Positions 9,111 to 15,747 of a DNA stretch of 64,000 nt are shown one piece after another (the first letter of the stretch is position 1; every line of letters starts with the position of its first letter). The notes below the pieces were generated by a model, which had not been told where the DNA came from, made no database searches, and saw only the letters and a list, made by a program, of their open reading frames with translations. This stretch comes from Owenweeksia sp048267305 (GTDB lineage: Bacteria; Bacteroidota; Bacteroidia; Flavobacteriales; Schleiferiaceae). The stretch covers positions 1-64,000 of the forward strand of contig JBLWXT010000010.1 of NCBI GenBank assembly GCA_048267305.1, in the 5' to 3' direction. The translations under genes and the position numbers were made by a program.

Positions 9111-9902
9111 ATGCTTCAAAATACCGGAACCGTTTCATTTGTGCTTTATGGAATATTTATTCTACTAACGGTCATTGCCATGTTCGTGGCTTTTTATCAC
9201 ATCCGTAAGGGAGATATTGCCTCGGAAAAGCTGGATAAAATGATTGACTTATTTAAGTATGCCATAGTATCCACAGCATTGGCCACAGTAGGTTTGATGA
9301 TCGGAAACCTTTACAGGGAAAGAGATCAGGACATAAAGGAACTGGAGTATTTTGATAAGTATGTAAATGATGTTAGAAAGGTTGGCGGTATTAAAGAACG
9401 CCTTCAGCTAACCAAATATCTATCCATTGTAGCACCCCATGGAGCCATCAAAAAATCGTGGTCCAATTACTATAAAGAAGTAAAAAGGGAGCATGAAGAA
9501 TACCTAAAGTTAAAGTCTGCGGAAGACTCAATTGAAAGCATCCGACAACCTTCGCCCGAACAAATGATAGTGCTGTCAAAGACAAAAGAGGCTATTAGTC
9601 ATTTCGAAACCCCACTGGGGGGTAACATTCGGCCTGAAGAACCAACAATTTACATTCAATACTGCAGTGAGGATCAAAAGTCGGATGCGCTAAAGCTTCA
9701 GCAAATGTTTAATACCGACCTCTGGAAAGCTCCGGGAATTGAGCTCGTCAAAGAGGGGTGTGACAATTCCATCAGGTATTTTAATGATGAAGACCGTGAT
9801 CTTGCCAATCGGGCCAATACCCTGTTAGGCAGCACCTATACCATTAAGCGGATAAAACTTCCTGCCCCCAAAGGGCAATTGGAAATATGGATCGGAGAGT
9901 AA
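9111..9902 (+). CDS. Two-helix membrane protein with LytR_C-like C-terminal domain, function unknown
   Basis: A 263-aa protein not assigned to a named family. Two hydrophobic helices (about residues 9-31 and 48-68) form an N-terminal hairpin, followed by a charged, probably coiled-coil linker rich in Glu and Lys (about 70-150). The C-terminal region (about 180-263) has an alternating pattern. It runs from a beta-strand ending YIQYC through a Ser-Asp-Ala-Leu-rich helix to an RYFNDEDRDLAN segment and a final strand ending IWIG. This resembles the LytR/CpsA C-terminal (LytR_C) or peptidoglycan-associated small alpha/beta folds, but only in pattern. No catalytic residues were recognised. It is convergent with the sigma factor gene that follows. 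Confidence 0.7.
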   Translation: MLQNTGTVSFVLYGIFILLTVIAMFVAFYHIRKGDIASEKLDKMIDLFKYAIVSTALATVGLMIGNLYRERDQDIKELEYFDKYVNDVRKVGGIKERLQLTKYLSIVAPHGAIKKSWSNYYKEVKREHEEYLKLKSAEDSIESIRQPSPEQMIVLSKTKEAISHFETPLGGNIRPEEPTIYIQYCSEDQKSDALKLQQMFNTDLWKAPGIELVKEGCDNSIRYFNDEDRDLANRANTLLGSTYTIKRIKLPAPKGQLEIWIGE

Positions 9903-9930
9903 GTTAGGCTTCTCTGTTACCAAGCACCAG

Positions 9931-11178
9931 TTAAAGAAATCCTTTTTCCATTTCAATTTTTTTACGCAAAAGAAACTCCTTCTCAGATTCATTTTGCACT
10001 AAATCAATGGCTTTTGTAATATTTAAAAGAGCTTGAGCCTCATCTCCTATCCTTTCAAAGTATTCGGCCAAAAGGCCATAGTATAAATAGGCACGTTGTT
10101 CCAGGGCTTCTGCATCAACCTGATCCAACAACGATTTGCATTCTTCTGGCTCTCCCCTTTCCAGTTCAGCAATTGCCATATTCAATAAGTTAAAAGCGGA
10201 GGGCTGAATAACATTTAACTGCGTATACCACCGCAATATGCGATGCCAGTTGGTGTCTTCAAAAGTTTGGGCTTTTAGATGCTCCGAAGCAATAGCAGCC
10301 TCATAGTGGTAAGTGGAATATTGCCCGGCATCCACGGCTTTGCTCATAGCTATATTACCGATTTGCATTAGTTTAAAATCCCACAGCGAGCGATCTTGCT
10401 CCTTCAGGCTTATAATTTCATTTTGGGTACCAAGCTTACTTTTTAGCCGCGCAGCATTAAAGCAGAAAAGCGCAAACAGCGCATATACATCGTGGGTTTT
10501 GGTGAAGTCATTATCCATCAGCATCCGACATAATCGCATCGCCTCTCCGCACAATTCTTCACTTACCAACTGGTTCTTTCTCCCCGAATGAAAACCTTCA
10601 TTAAAAATGAGATAAATGACCTTTAATACCATTTCCATCCTGGCTGGTAAAGATGGGCCTTGCGGAATTTCAAAAATCACATTTCCCTCCTGGATGGTTT
10701 TCCTGGCTCTGGTCAATCTTTTCTTTACGGTATCTTCCTTAAGGAGAAGGGCACTTGCAATTTCGCTGGTGCTAAAACCTGAGATGGTTTTTAAGGCAAA
10801 TGCTATTTGCTCTCTGGGGTGTAATTGAGGGTGGCAGGCTGCAAAAATCATCCTCAACTGACTATCGGCAATTTCAGTATCCAAAAACAAATCATTTATA
10901 GCAATGGATGAAGGGCCGGATTCAATTTTCAGGACGCGCTTCTGCTCGGCAGTAAGCTTCCTGATTAAATCGAGCGTTCGATTCTTGGCCGCCTGCATAA
11001 GCCAGGCCTCTGGATTATCGGGTGGGTGCGCTTTCCATGCCTGAAGGGCTTTTATAAAAGTGTCCTGAATGGCATCCTCAACCGTTTCGAGCTGCTCAAG
11101 CCCAAAAACCCGGGTTAAAATGGAGACCATCTTTCCGTACTGATGACGGAAAAGATGGTCTAAACCACTATCTATCAT
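9931..11178 (-). CDS. ECF sigma factor of the ECF42 type (sigma-70 family with helical C-terminal extension)
   Basis: A 415-aa sigma factor. Region 2 covers about residues 10-80 and contains an EDAIQDTFIKAL helix followed by WLMQAAKNRTLD. Region 4 covers about 110-165 (REQIAFALKTISGFSTSEIA). The remaining about 240 residues are helical and TPR-like (RGEPEECKSLL, YYGLLAEYFERIGDEAQALL). A long extension and adjacent DGPF/YCII proteins, with no anti-sigma factor, are the hallmarks of group ECF42. In that group the extension is known to be needed for activity. The ATG overlaps the stop of the upstream DGPF gene (ATGA), so translation is coupled. It may direct its own operon from the element at 11991-12018. 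The inducing signal is unknown. Confidence 0.92.
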   Translation of the reverse strand: MIDSGLDHLFRHQYGKMVSILTRVFGLEQLETVEDAIQDTFIKALQAWKAHPPDNPEAWLMQAAKNRTLDLIRKLTAEQKRVLKIESGPSSIAINDLFLDTEIADSQLRMIFAACHPQLHPREQIAFALKTISGFSTSEIASALLLKEDTVKKRLTRARKTIQEGNVIFEIPQGPSLPARMEMVLKVIYLIFNEGFHSGRKNQLVSEELCGEAMRLCRMLMDNDFTKTHDVYALFALFCFNAARLKSKLGTQNEIISLKEQDRSLWDFKLMQIGNIAMSKAVDAGQYSTYHYEAAIASEHLKAQTFEDTNWHRILRWYTQLNVIQPSAFNLLNMAIAELERGEPEECKSLLDQVDAEALEQRAYLYYGLLAEYFERIGDEAQALLNITKAIDLVQNESEKEFLLRKKIEMEKGFL

Positions 11179-11522
11179 TGTGCAAACACCATAACCTCAC
11201 GCACCTCCACGGAGCCATTCTGGTCATAGTCAGGATAGTCCTTTGCAATCTCTATGGCTTCTTCAAAGTTTTTGGCCTTTACCACATAGTAGCCCCCGAT
11301 AAGCTCCTTCACTTCACTGGCTGCTACATCGGTTACAGTCATCTTAGGCCCCTCTACCCTCTTAATGGTACTTGTAAGAGCATCACCACCAACAAGAACA
11401 CCAGCCTTCTCCATTTTATCATTCCAGGCAAACCATTTCCCCATACGTCCCTGAATTTCTTCAGGAGACAGGTTTAAGTCCTCATAATTCGGCCCCAGGA
11501 AAATTAACATAAAGTCTTTCAT
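11175..11522 (-). CDS. DGPF-domain (YCII-related) protein, ECF42 partner 1
   Basis: A 115-aa small cytoplasmic protein of the YCII/DGPF superfamily with a ferredoxin-like alpha/beta fold. It shows the family start (FMLIFLG), a central WFAWNDKMEKAGVLVGGDAL segment and the late strand-helix YYVVKAKNFEEAIEIAKDYP, with a C-terminal VEVREVM strand. DGPF proteins are regular neighbours of ECF42 sigma factors, and their biochemical role is not established. The stop codon overlaps the sigma start by four bases. The upstream paralog ends 88 bp away. The two DGPF proteins are only distantly similar, so they are probably not redundant. Confidence 0.88.
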   Translation of the reverse strand: MKDFMLIFLGPNYEDLNLSPEEIQGRMGKWFAWNDKMEKAGVLVGGDALTSTIKRVEGPKMTVTDVAASEVKELIGGYYVVKAKNFEEAIEIAKDYPDYDQNGSVEVREVMVFAQ

Positions 11523-11610
11523 TGTTTTAATTTTTAAGAGGTTAACGTCTGCTGAGACCTTACCCCTTGTTGTTTGAACATTTTGAATAAAAATAAGTGC
11601 AAGAACGGAT

Positions 11611-11949
11611 TTACATCTGAACTACCTCGTGCAGCTCTACCGTTGCTCCCGGAACCCATGCCAAGTGAATGTGATCCTTAAACAACGCCTTGGCGGCTTC
11701 CTTATCCTTAGCCTGCACCATGCTGTAGCCAGAAACGCCAATATTGCTAGGTTTCCAATCACCAGTGCCATTCAGGCTTTGGCCACCTCCAAGTGGTGCT
11801 CCCAAATCTATCATTGAATCTCCGCAACGCTCATTCCAGGCCCCCCAGGCCTTCATTACCTCCTCGCGCTGAGCATCGGTCATTTCCATTTTTTCGTCTG
11901 CTGCCATAGCCTCAGCTGGCAGGTGATAAAGGGCGATAAACTTTTTCAT
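11611..11949 (-). CDS. DGPF-domain (YCII-related) protein, ECF42 partner 2
   Basis: A 112-aa YCII/DGPF-type protein, first gene of the ECF42 operon. It has the N-terminal strand FIALYHLP, a helix with AWGAWNERCGDSMIDLGAPL, a glycine-rich turn, the strand SGYSMVQAKDKEAAKALF and a C-terminal VELHEV strand. Compared with its neighbour it has a shorter C-terminus and a different active-pocket pattern (CGDSMIDLG), so the two may bind different ligands. The candidate ECF42 promoter ends about 40 bp before its ATG. Function is unknown beyond the family association. Confidence 0.85.
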   Translation of the reverse strand: MKKFIALYHLPAEAMAADEKMEMTDAQREEVMKAWGAWNERCGDSMIDLGAPLGGGQSLNGTGDWKPSNIGVSGYSMVQAKDKEAAKALFKDHIHLAWVPGATVELHEVVQM

Positions 11950-11990
11950 AATCTTTAAAATTTAAGTTATTAATGAATTTATACCCTTAT

Positions 11991-12018
11991 GACGAAGCTG
12001 AATTGAAGGGGGTGGACA
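11991..12018 (-). promoter_or_regulatory. Candidate ECF42 autoregulatory promoter
   Basis: On the minus strand TGTCCA (12018-12013) is followed after 18 bp by CGTC (11994-11991), about 40 bp before the first DGPF start codon. From published work, as I recall it, ECF42 promoters resemble TGTCGA and CG(A/T)C, so the -10 is exact and the -35 has one mismatch. It differs from the housekeeping TAnnTTTG type seen elsewhere here. Assignment is by pattern and position only. Confidence 0.5.
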
Positions 12019-12100
12019 GATTTTGATTTTTTTTTCGGATTATTATAAAGAGATCGCCAAAGCCCTAAAATCCTTTCTCCCCTATTAAGCCAGCTGTGCT

Positions 12101-12108
12101 TAAGTTTG
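12101..12108 (+). promoter_or_regulatory. -7 element upstream of trmD
   Basis: TAAGTTTG is a full match to TAnnTTTG, ending 14 bp before the ATG at 12123, so the leader would be only about 7 nt. A clear -33 element is missing. It also rules out the upstream TTG at 12096 as the start. Confidence 0.5.
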
Positions 12109-12122
12109 CAAAAATTTCCGCG

Positions 12123-12800
12123 ATGCGTATTGACATTATCACCCTCCTACCCAAACTGCTCGAAAGCCCCTTTGCCGACTCAATTCTCAAAAGAGCTATT
12201 GAAAAGGGACTGGTAGAGGTACATATTCATGATCTCCGCAAATACGGCATTGGCAAACACAAAAAACTGGATGATTATCAGTTTGGTGGTGGAGCAGGAC
12301 TGGTTATGATGGCAGGGCCCATTTTCAATTGTATAGAAGATTTACAAAAGGAGCGCGATTATGACGAGATTATATACATGACTCCCGATGGAGAGGTTTT
12401 TAATCAACCCATGGCCAATCAGCTTTCGCTGAAAGGAAACCTGATAATACTCTGTGGACATTATAAAGGCATTGACCAACGTGTGCGTGACGCATTGATC
12501 ACCAAGGAAATTTCCATTGGAGACTTTGTGATGAGTGGCGGTGAGTTGGGGGCAGCAGTAGTTAGTGACGCCATTATTCGCCTGTTACCGGGTGTCTTAA
12601 ATGATGAGTCATCCGCTCTGACAGACTCCTTTCAGGATGGATTGCTGGCGCCTCCCGTTTATACACGTCCTGCGGAGTTTAGAGGAATGGAGGTACCGGA
12701 AATTTTGACTTCGGGCAACTTCCCGGCTATTGAAGACTGGAGGCAAAATCAGGCATACAAGCGCACCGAGGAAAGAAGACCGGATTTATTGAAAGATTAG
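12123..12800 (+). CDS. trmD: tRNA (guanine-N1)-methyltransferase
   Basis: A 225-aa SPOUT-class methyltransferase that methylates G37 of tRNAs with G36 (including tRNA-Pro GGG) using S-adenosylmethionine, preventing +1 frameshifting. The family N-terminus (MRIDIITLLP), the DYQFGGGAGLVM segment, the knot motif LCGHYKGID and the SGGELGA loop near residue 140 are visible, followed by LLPGVL and the DRRP-like end (EERRPDLL). The start at 12123 matches the family, and a -7 element lies just upstream. It is followed by rplS, the classic trmD-rplS order, although a separate promoter-like element sits between them. Confidence 0.97.
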   Translation: MRIDIITLLPKLLESPFADSILKRAIEKGLVEVHIHDLRKYGIGKHKKLDDYQFGGGAGLVMMAGPIFNCIEDLQKERDYDEIIYMTPDGEVFNQPMANQLSLKGNLIILCGHYKGIDQRVRDALITKEISIGDFVMSGGELGAAVVSDAIIRLLPGVLNDESSALTDSFQDGLLAPPVYTRPAEFRGMEVPEILTSGNFPAIEDWRQNQAYKRTEERRPDLLKD

Positions 12801-12801
12801 C

Positions 12802-12832
12802 TTTTGAGATTAAATCAATTGCACTAATATTG
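12802..12832 (+). promoter_or_regulatory. Possible promoter for rplS
   Basis: TTTTG (12802-12806), an 18-bp spacer, then TAATATTG (12825-12832), which has one mismatch to TAnnTTTG. This predicts a leader of about 95 nt before rplS, long enough to carry autoregulation, though no known L19 leader structure was recognised. Confidence 0.4.
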
Positions 12833-12936
12833 CACTCCGTTTATCAAAGCATTTAAACACTTGATAAACAACTGGTATTCAACCTCTGGCAAAAATTGTG
12901 AATGTTGGCTGCCGGCAAATTTTAAAGATTGCTAAA

Positions 12937-13284
12937 ATGGATTTAGTAAAAGCTGTACAGGAACAGTACATCACCAAAAAAGAATTTCCGGATTTTTCTG
13001 CCGGAGACACCATCACCGTTTATTACAAAATTACAGAGGGCGCTAAAGAGCGTATTCAGTTTTTCCGCGGTATCGTTCTGCAACGCAGAGGGTCAGGAGC
13101 AACCGAAACCTTTACCATTCGTAAGATGTCTGGTAACATCGGTGTAGAAAGAATTTTCCCTGTAAACCTTCCTGCTCTTGAGAAAATCGAGATCAACAAA
13201 GTAGGTAAAGTGCGTAGAGCCCGTATCTTCTATCAAAGAGAACTTACTGGTAAAGCAGCAAGAATTAAAGAAAAGAGAATGTAG
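12937..13284 (+). CDS. rplS: Large-subunit ribosomal protein bL19
   Basis: A 115-aa ribosomal protein bL19, located at the 30S-50S interface. The N-terminal MDLVKAVQEQY helix, the FSAGDTITVYYKITEG strand pair, the diagnostic FFRGIVLQRRGSGATETFTIRKMS core and the basic C-terminus (RAKGRIFYQ-like RARIFYQRELTGKAARI) are all present. An upstream GTG at 12898 would add 13 residues not found in the family, so the ATG at 12937 is preferred. It follows trmD and ends in a strong terminator. Confidence 0.97.
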   Translation: MDLVKAVQEQYITKKEFPDFSAGDTITVYYKITEGAKERIQFFRGIVLQRRGSGATETFTIRKMSGNIGVERIFPVNLPALEKIEINKVGKVRRARIFYQRELTGKAARIKEKRM

Positions 13285-13305
13285 TATTCATTTTCAGATA
13301 ACAGG

Positions 13306-13334
13306 AAAGTCGCTCATTTGTAGCGACTTTTTTT
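13306..13334 (+). terminator. Rho-independent terminator of rplS
   Basis: Perfect 9-bp stem AAAGTCGCT/AGCGACTTT (13306-13314 with 13322-13330), 7-nt loop, then a T-run. It lies only nine bases before the next small gene. Confidence 0.9.
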
Positions 13335-13342
13335 GTTTATAT

Positions 13343-13579
13343 ATGTCTGAAAAAAGAAAACTCCACGGTTATAAAATACTTAGAACCGTAAAGGGCAAAA
13401 ACTTTACTCTAAAACTTTTTGCTCAAAATGGATCTCGCTTTATAATTATTGCCAATTACCATTTTTGGGGATTGGTATACAATAGCAAGCGTTTTGAATT
13501 TTCAACATTGAAAGATGCTGAATACTATTGCCAAAGAGTTGGCGTACGAAAGGGAATCATTACGCCTATTTTGACGTAA
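13343..13579 (+). CDS. Small basic hypothetical protein
   Basis: A 78-aa protein with no recognised family. It is basic at the N-terminus (KRKLHGYKILRTVKGK) and has a probable beta-hairpin core (FTLKLFAQNGSRFIIIANYHFWGLVYNS) followed by a helix and a basic end. No signal peptide or membrane segment. Its start lies nine bases after the rplS terminator, so expression may depend on readthrough or an unseen promoter. The last 14 bases overlap the end of the convergent OmpA-family gene. Codon use looks ordinary. It could be a real small gene, but support is limited to its open frame and composition. Confidence 0.5.
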   Translation: MSEKRKLHGYKILRTVKGKNFTLKLFAQNGSRFIIIANYHFWGLVYNSKRFEFSTLKDAEYYCQRVGVRKGIITPILT

Positions 13580-15521
13580 TTACAAATACCGTACGCCTGT
13601 TTTGAGCCCTGCCTTCTTCAGTGTCATTTGTAGCCCGGGGTTTGGTTTCACCATACCCATGATAAGAAATACGGTTTGCCGAAATACCATTTTGCAATAC
13701 ATAATCATATACCGTTTTTGCACGGTTTTTTGAAAGTTGCATATTATCGCCATCATTCCCCACATTATCAGTATGCCCTTGTATATCCGCCTTTAGGCCA
13801 GGGTTGTCCTTTAAAAAACCTATAAACTCATCAATCACTGATCTTGAAACATCGTCTAATTGATAATAGTTTGTAGGAAAGTTTATATCATTCAATTTAT
13901 ACTCCTTACCCACTTCCAGCTTCTCCACTTTAAGTGATGCCTTGGCAACACCACGCGTACTCACATCTTTAGTACTTATGTACTTGGATGTAAATGCTGC
14001 ATCCTTCTTCTTTACCGTTAAAATCAAATCTTCCTGAGGGCGGGTTTCCACTACTCTTGCATAATTTCCCGTCTCTTTATCCACCTTGATTTTTGTAATC
14101 TCCTTCGTTTTAAGATTTTTAATTTCAAGCGAGGCCACTTCTCCGGATTCATCATCCTCAGAGGTTAAATTACCTGTTATCAAGGTTACCTTATTGGGCT
14201 TGGCACTTTCGGGAAGTGCAAATTGATATATATCCCAGCCGGAAGCCTTGCGAAACTTGTTGGACGCGAAGTAGCCGGTTTTGCCATCAAGGCTCACAAA
14301 CAAGCCTAAATCATCATCTTCAGTGTTTATAGGGTATCCAATGTTTTGAGGTTGTTCCCAGGTACTGTCGCCTGTGGCTTTCGCCAGAAAGATATCAAAG
14401 CCACCCAGGCCTTGTAAACCATCTGAACTGAAGTACAGGGTTTTACTATCACTATGGATAAAAGGAGTTTTTTCATTGCCGCTGGTATTTATGGTTTTTC
14501 CCAGATTTTTTGGGGCTGACCATTTTCCATCTGCCAATCTTTCACATTTATACAAATCCAAACCTCCTACTCCTCCTGAACGGTTGCTTGTAAAGTACAA
14601 GGCATCTGCATTGGCTGAGACGGAAGCCTGGCTCTCCCAGCTATCACGCCTGTTTATGTGATCACCAACGCTCCGTGGTGTTATCCAATAGCCAAACTCA
14701 TCTCTTTCGGTATAGTAGATATCGCAATTTTTATAGCCATTTAAATCCTCACATACAGTAAAATACAGCTCCGTATTATCAGCCGTAATAGAAGGCCCAC
14801 CTTCATTAAAACTTTCGTTAAATGGAGAAGGCATAGGCGCTCCTATCTCAAATTCATCCCCCTCCTTCCTTTTGGCCATGGTAAACTCCTCCACCAGGCG
14901 AACCTTTGCTGCCGGGCCATCCCTGCGGTTTACCTTTTTTACCCTGCGGGTGAAATACATGGTTTCCTGATCTGGCGAAATAGTGGCGAGGTATTCATCC
15001 TCCACACCAGACAAACGCTTAACTGGAGTAGGGTTAAACTCTACCGGATTACCTAGAAGGGCCTCCTTGAGTTTCGCTTCCTTTAAGGCCTCCTTTACTT
15101 CCGTATCAAACATCACATCCCGTGTAGGATCTGACAGGAAGGATTCAAAAAGCTCAATTGCTTTTTTGCGATCTCCATTTTCCAGTAAAATAGAACCAAG
15201 AAAATATTTTACCTCTGCTTTATAATCCGGGCAAACCTCCAAAAGCTTGGTCCAAAGGAGAGCTGCTTTATCGATCTGCATTTTCTTCACATACAAATCG
15301 CCCAAAAGGTAAAGCGCATCTGCATAATTCGGATCCATGTCCACAGCCTTCCCTAAGTAGCGCTCTGCCTCGCGATAGTTCTTAGCCTTCCAGTTTTTTA
15401 AGGCTTTGGGCATTTGATTTTTAGCTATCTCCTCTACCTCCTGGTCGCACTCACCCAATTCGGGTTGGGCATAAGCTAAAACTGAACTAAATATTAAAGC
15501 AATGAAAAAATAGCTCTTCAT
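13566..15521 (-). CDS. OmpA-family protein with TPR, PD40/WD40-like propeller and peptidoglycan-binding domain (PorE-like architecture)
   Basis: A 651-aa envelope protein. A type I signal peptide (cleavage after AYA) precedes TPR repeats (about residues 35-115: NYREAERYLGKAV, YADALYLLGDLY). A PD40-type beta-propeller follows (about 165-430), with repeats such as TMYFTRR, ELYFTVC, ALYFTSNRSGG, TLYFSSDG and TGYFASN. Then comes a small beta-sandwich resembling a carboxypeptidase regulatory domain (about 445-525) and a C-terminal OmpA domain (about 540-651, DIQGHTDNVGND and NRRTVF). This is the domain order of PorE, a T9SS-associated protein of Porphyromonas gingivalis, but similar paralogs with other roles are common in the phylum, so the T9SS role is inference. 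It probably anchors a complex to peptidoglycan. Confidence 0.9.
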   Translation of the reverse strand: MKSYFFIALIFSSVLAYAQPELGECDQEVEEIAKNQMPKALKNWKAKNYREAERYLGKAVDMDPNYADALYLLGDLYVKKMQIDKAALLWTKLLEVCPDYKAEVKYFLGSILLENGDRKKAIELFESFLSDPTRDVMFDTEVKEALKEAKLKEALLGNPVEFNPTPVKRLSGVEDEYLATISPDQETMYFTRRVKKVNRRDGPAAKVRLVEEFTMAKRKEGDEFEIGAPMPSPFNESFNEGGPSITADNTELYFTVCEDLNGYKNCDIYYTERDEFGYWITPRSVGDHINRRDSWESQASVSANADALYFTSNRSGGVGGLDLYKCERLADGKWSAPKNLGKTINTSGNEKTPFIHSDSKTLYFSSDGLQGLGGFDIFLAKATGDSTWEQPQNIGYPINTEDDDLGLFVSLDGKTGYFASNKFRKASGWDIYQFALPESAKPNKVTLITGNLTSEDDESGEVASLEIKNLKTKEITKIKVDKETGNYARVVETRPQEDLILTVKKKDAAFTSKYISTKDVSTRGVAKASLKVEKLEVGKEYKLNDINFPTNYYQLDDVSRSVIDEFIGFLKDNPGLKADIQGHTDNVGNDGDNMQLSKNRAKTVYDYVLQNGISANRISYHGYGETKPRATNDTEEGRAQNRRTVFVITSK

Positions 15522-15617
15522 GAAATCTATACTTTGGAATGAGTTATTTGCGAATAAACGAAGTTGTGATTATCAAAACTAAGATTGAGGTGATTTCTTA
15601 TATAAAGGCATTAACAT

Positions 15618-15724
15618 TTCGACCTAGCCTGTCCTGAGCTTGACGAAGGGCTCAATGTGACATTCAACGGTATTTTGTCACTTCCAGCATCTCGACTGTG
15701 CTCGATACAGGCTCAGTTGAGAAG
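15618..15724. repeat. Degenerate intergenic inverted-repeat element
   Basis: The 100-bp stretch between two leftward genes has arms of the type CCTGTCCTGAGCTTGACGAAG (15628-15648) and, inverted, CTCGACTGTGCTCGATACAGG (15691-15711), with internal GTGACA/TGTCAC. These phrases recall dispersed intergenic repeats common in Flavobacteriia. The arms are only partly complementary, so this copy seems decayed. It encodes nothing. Confidence 0.55.
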
Positions 15725-15747
15725 TAAATATAAAATGGACCAATCAC

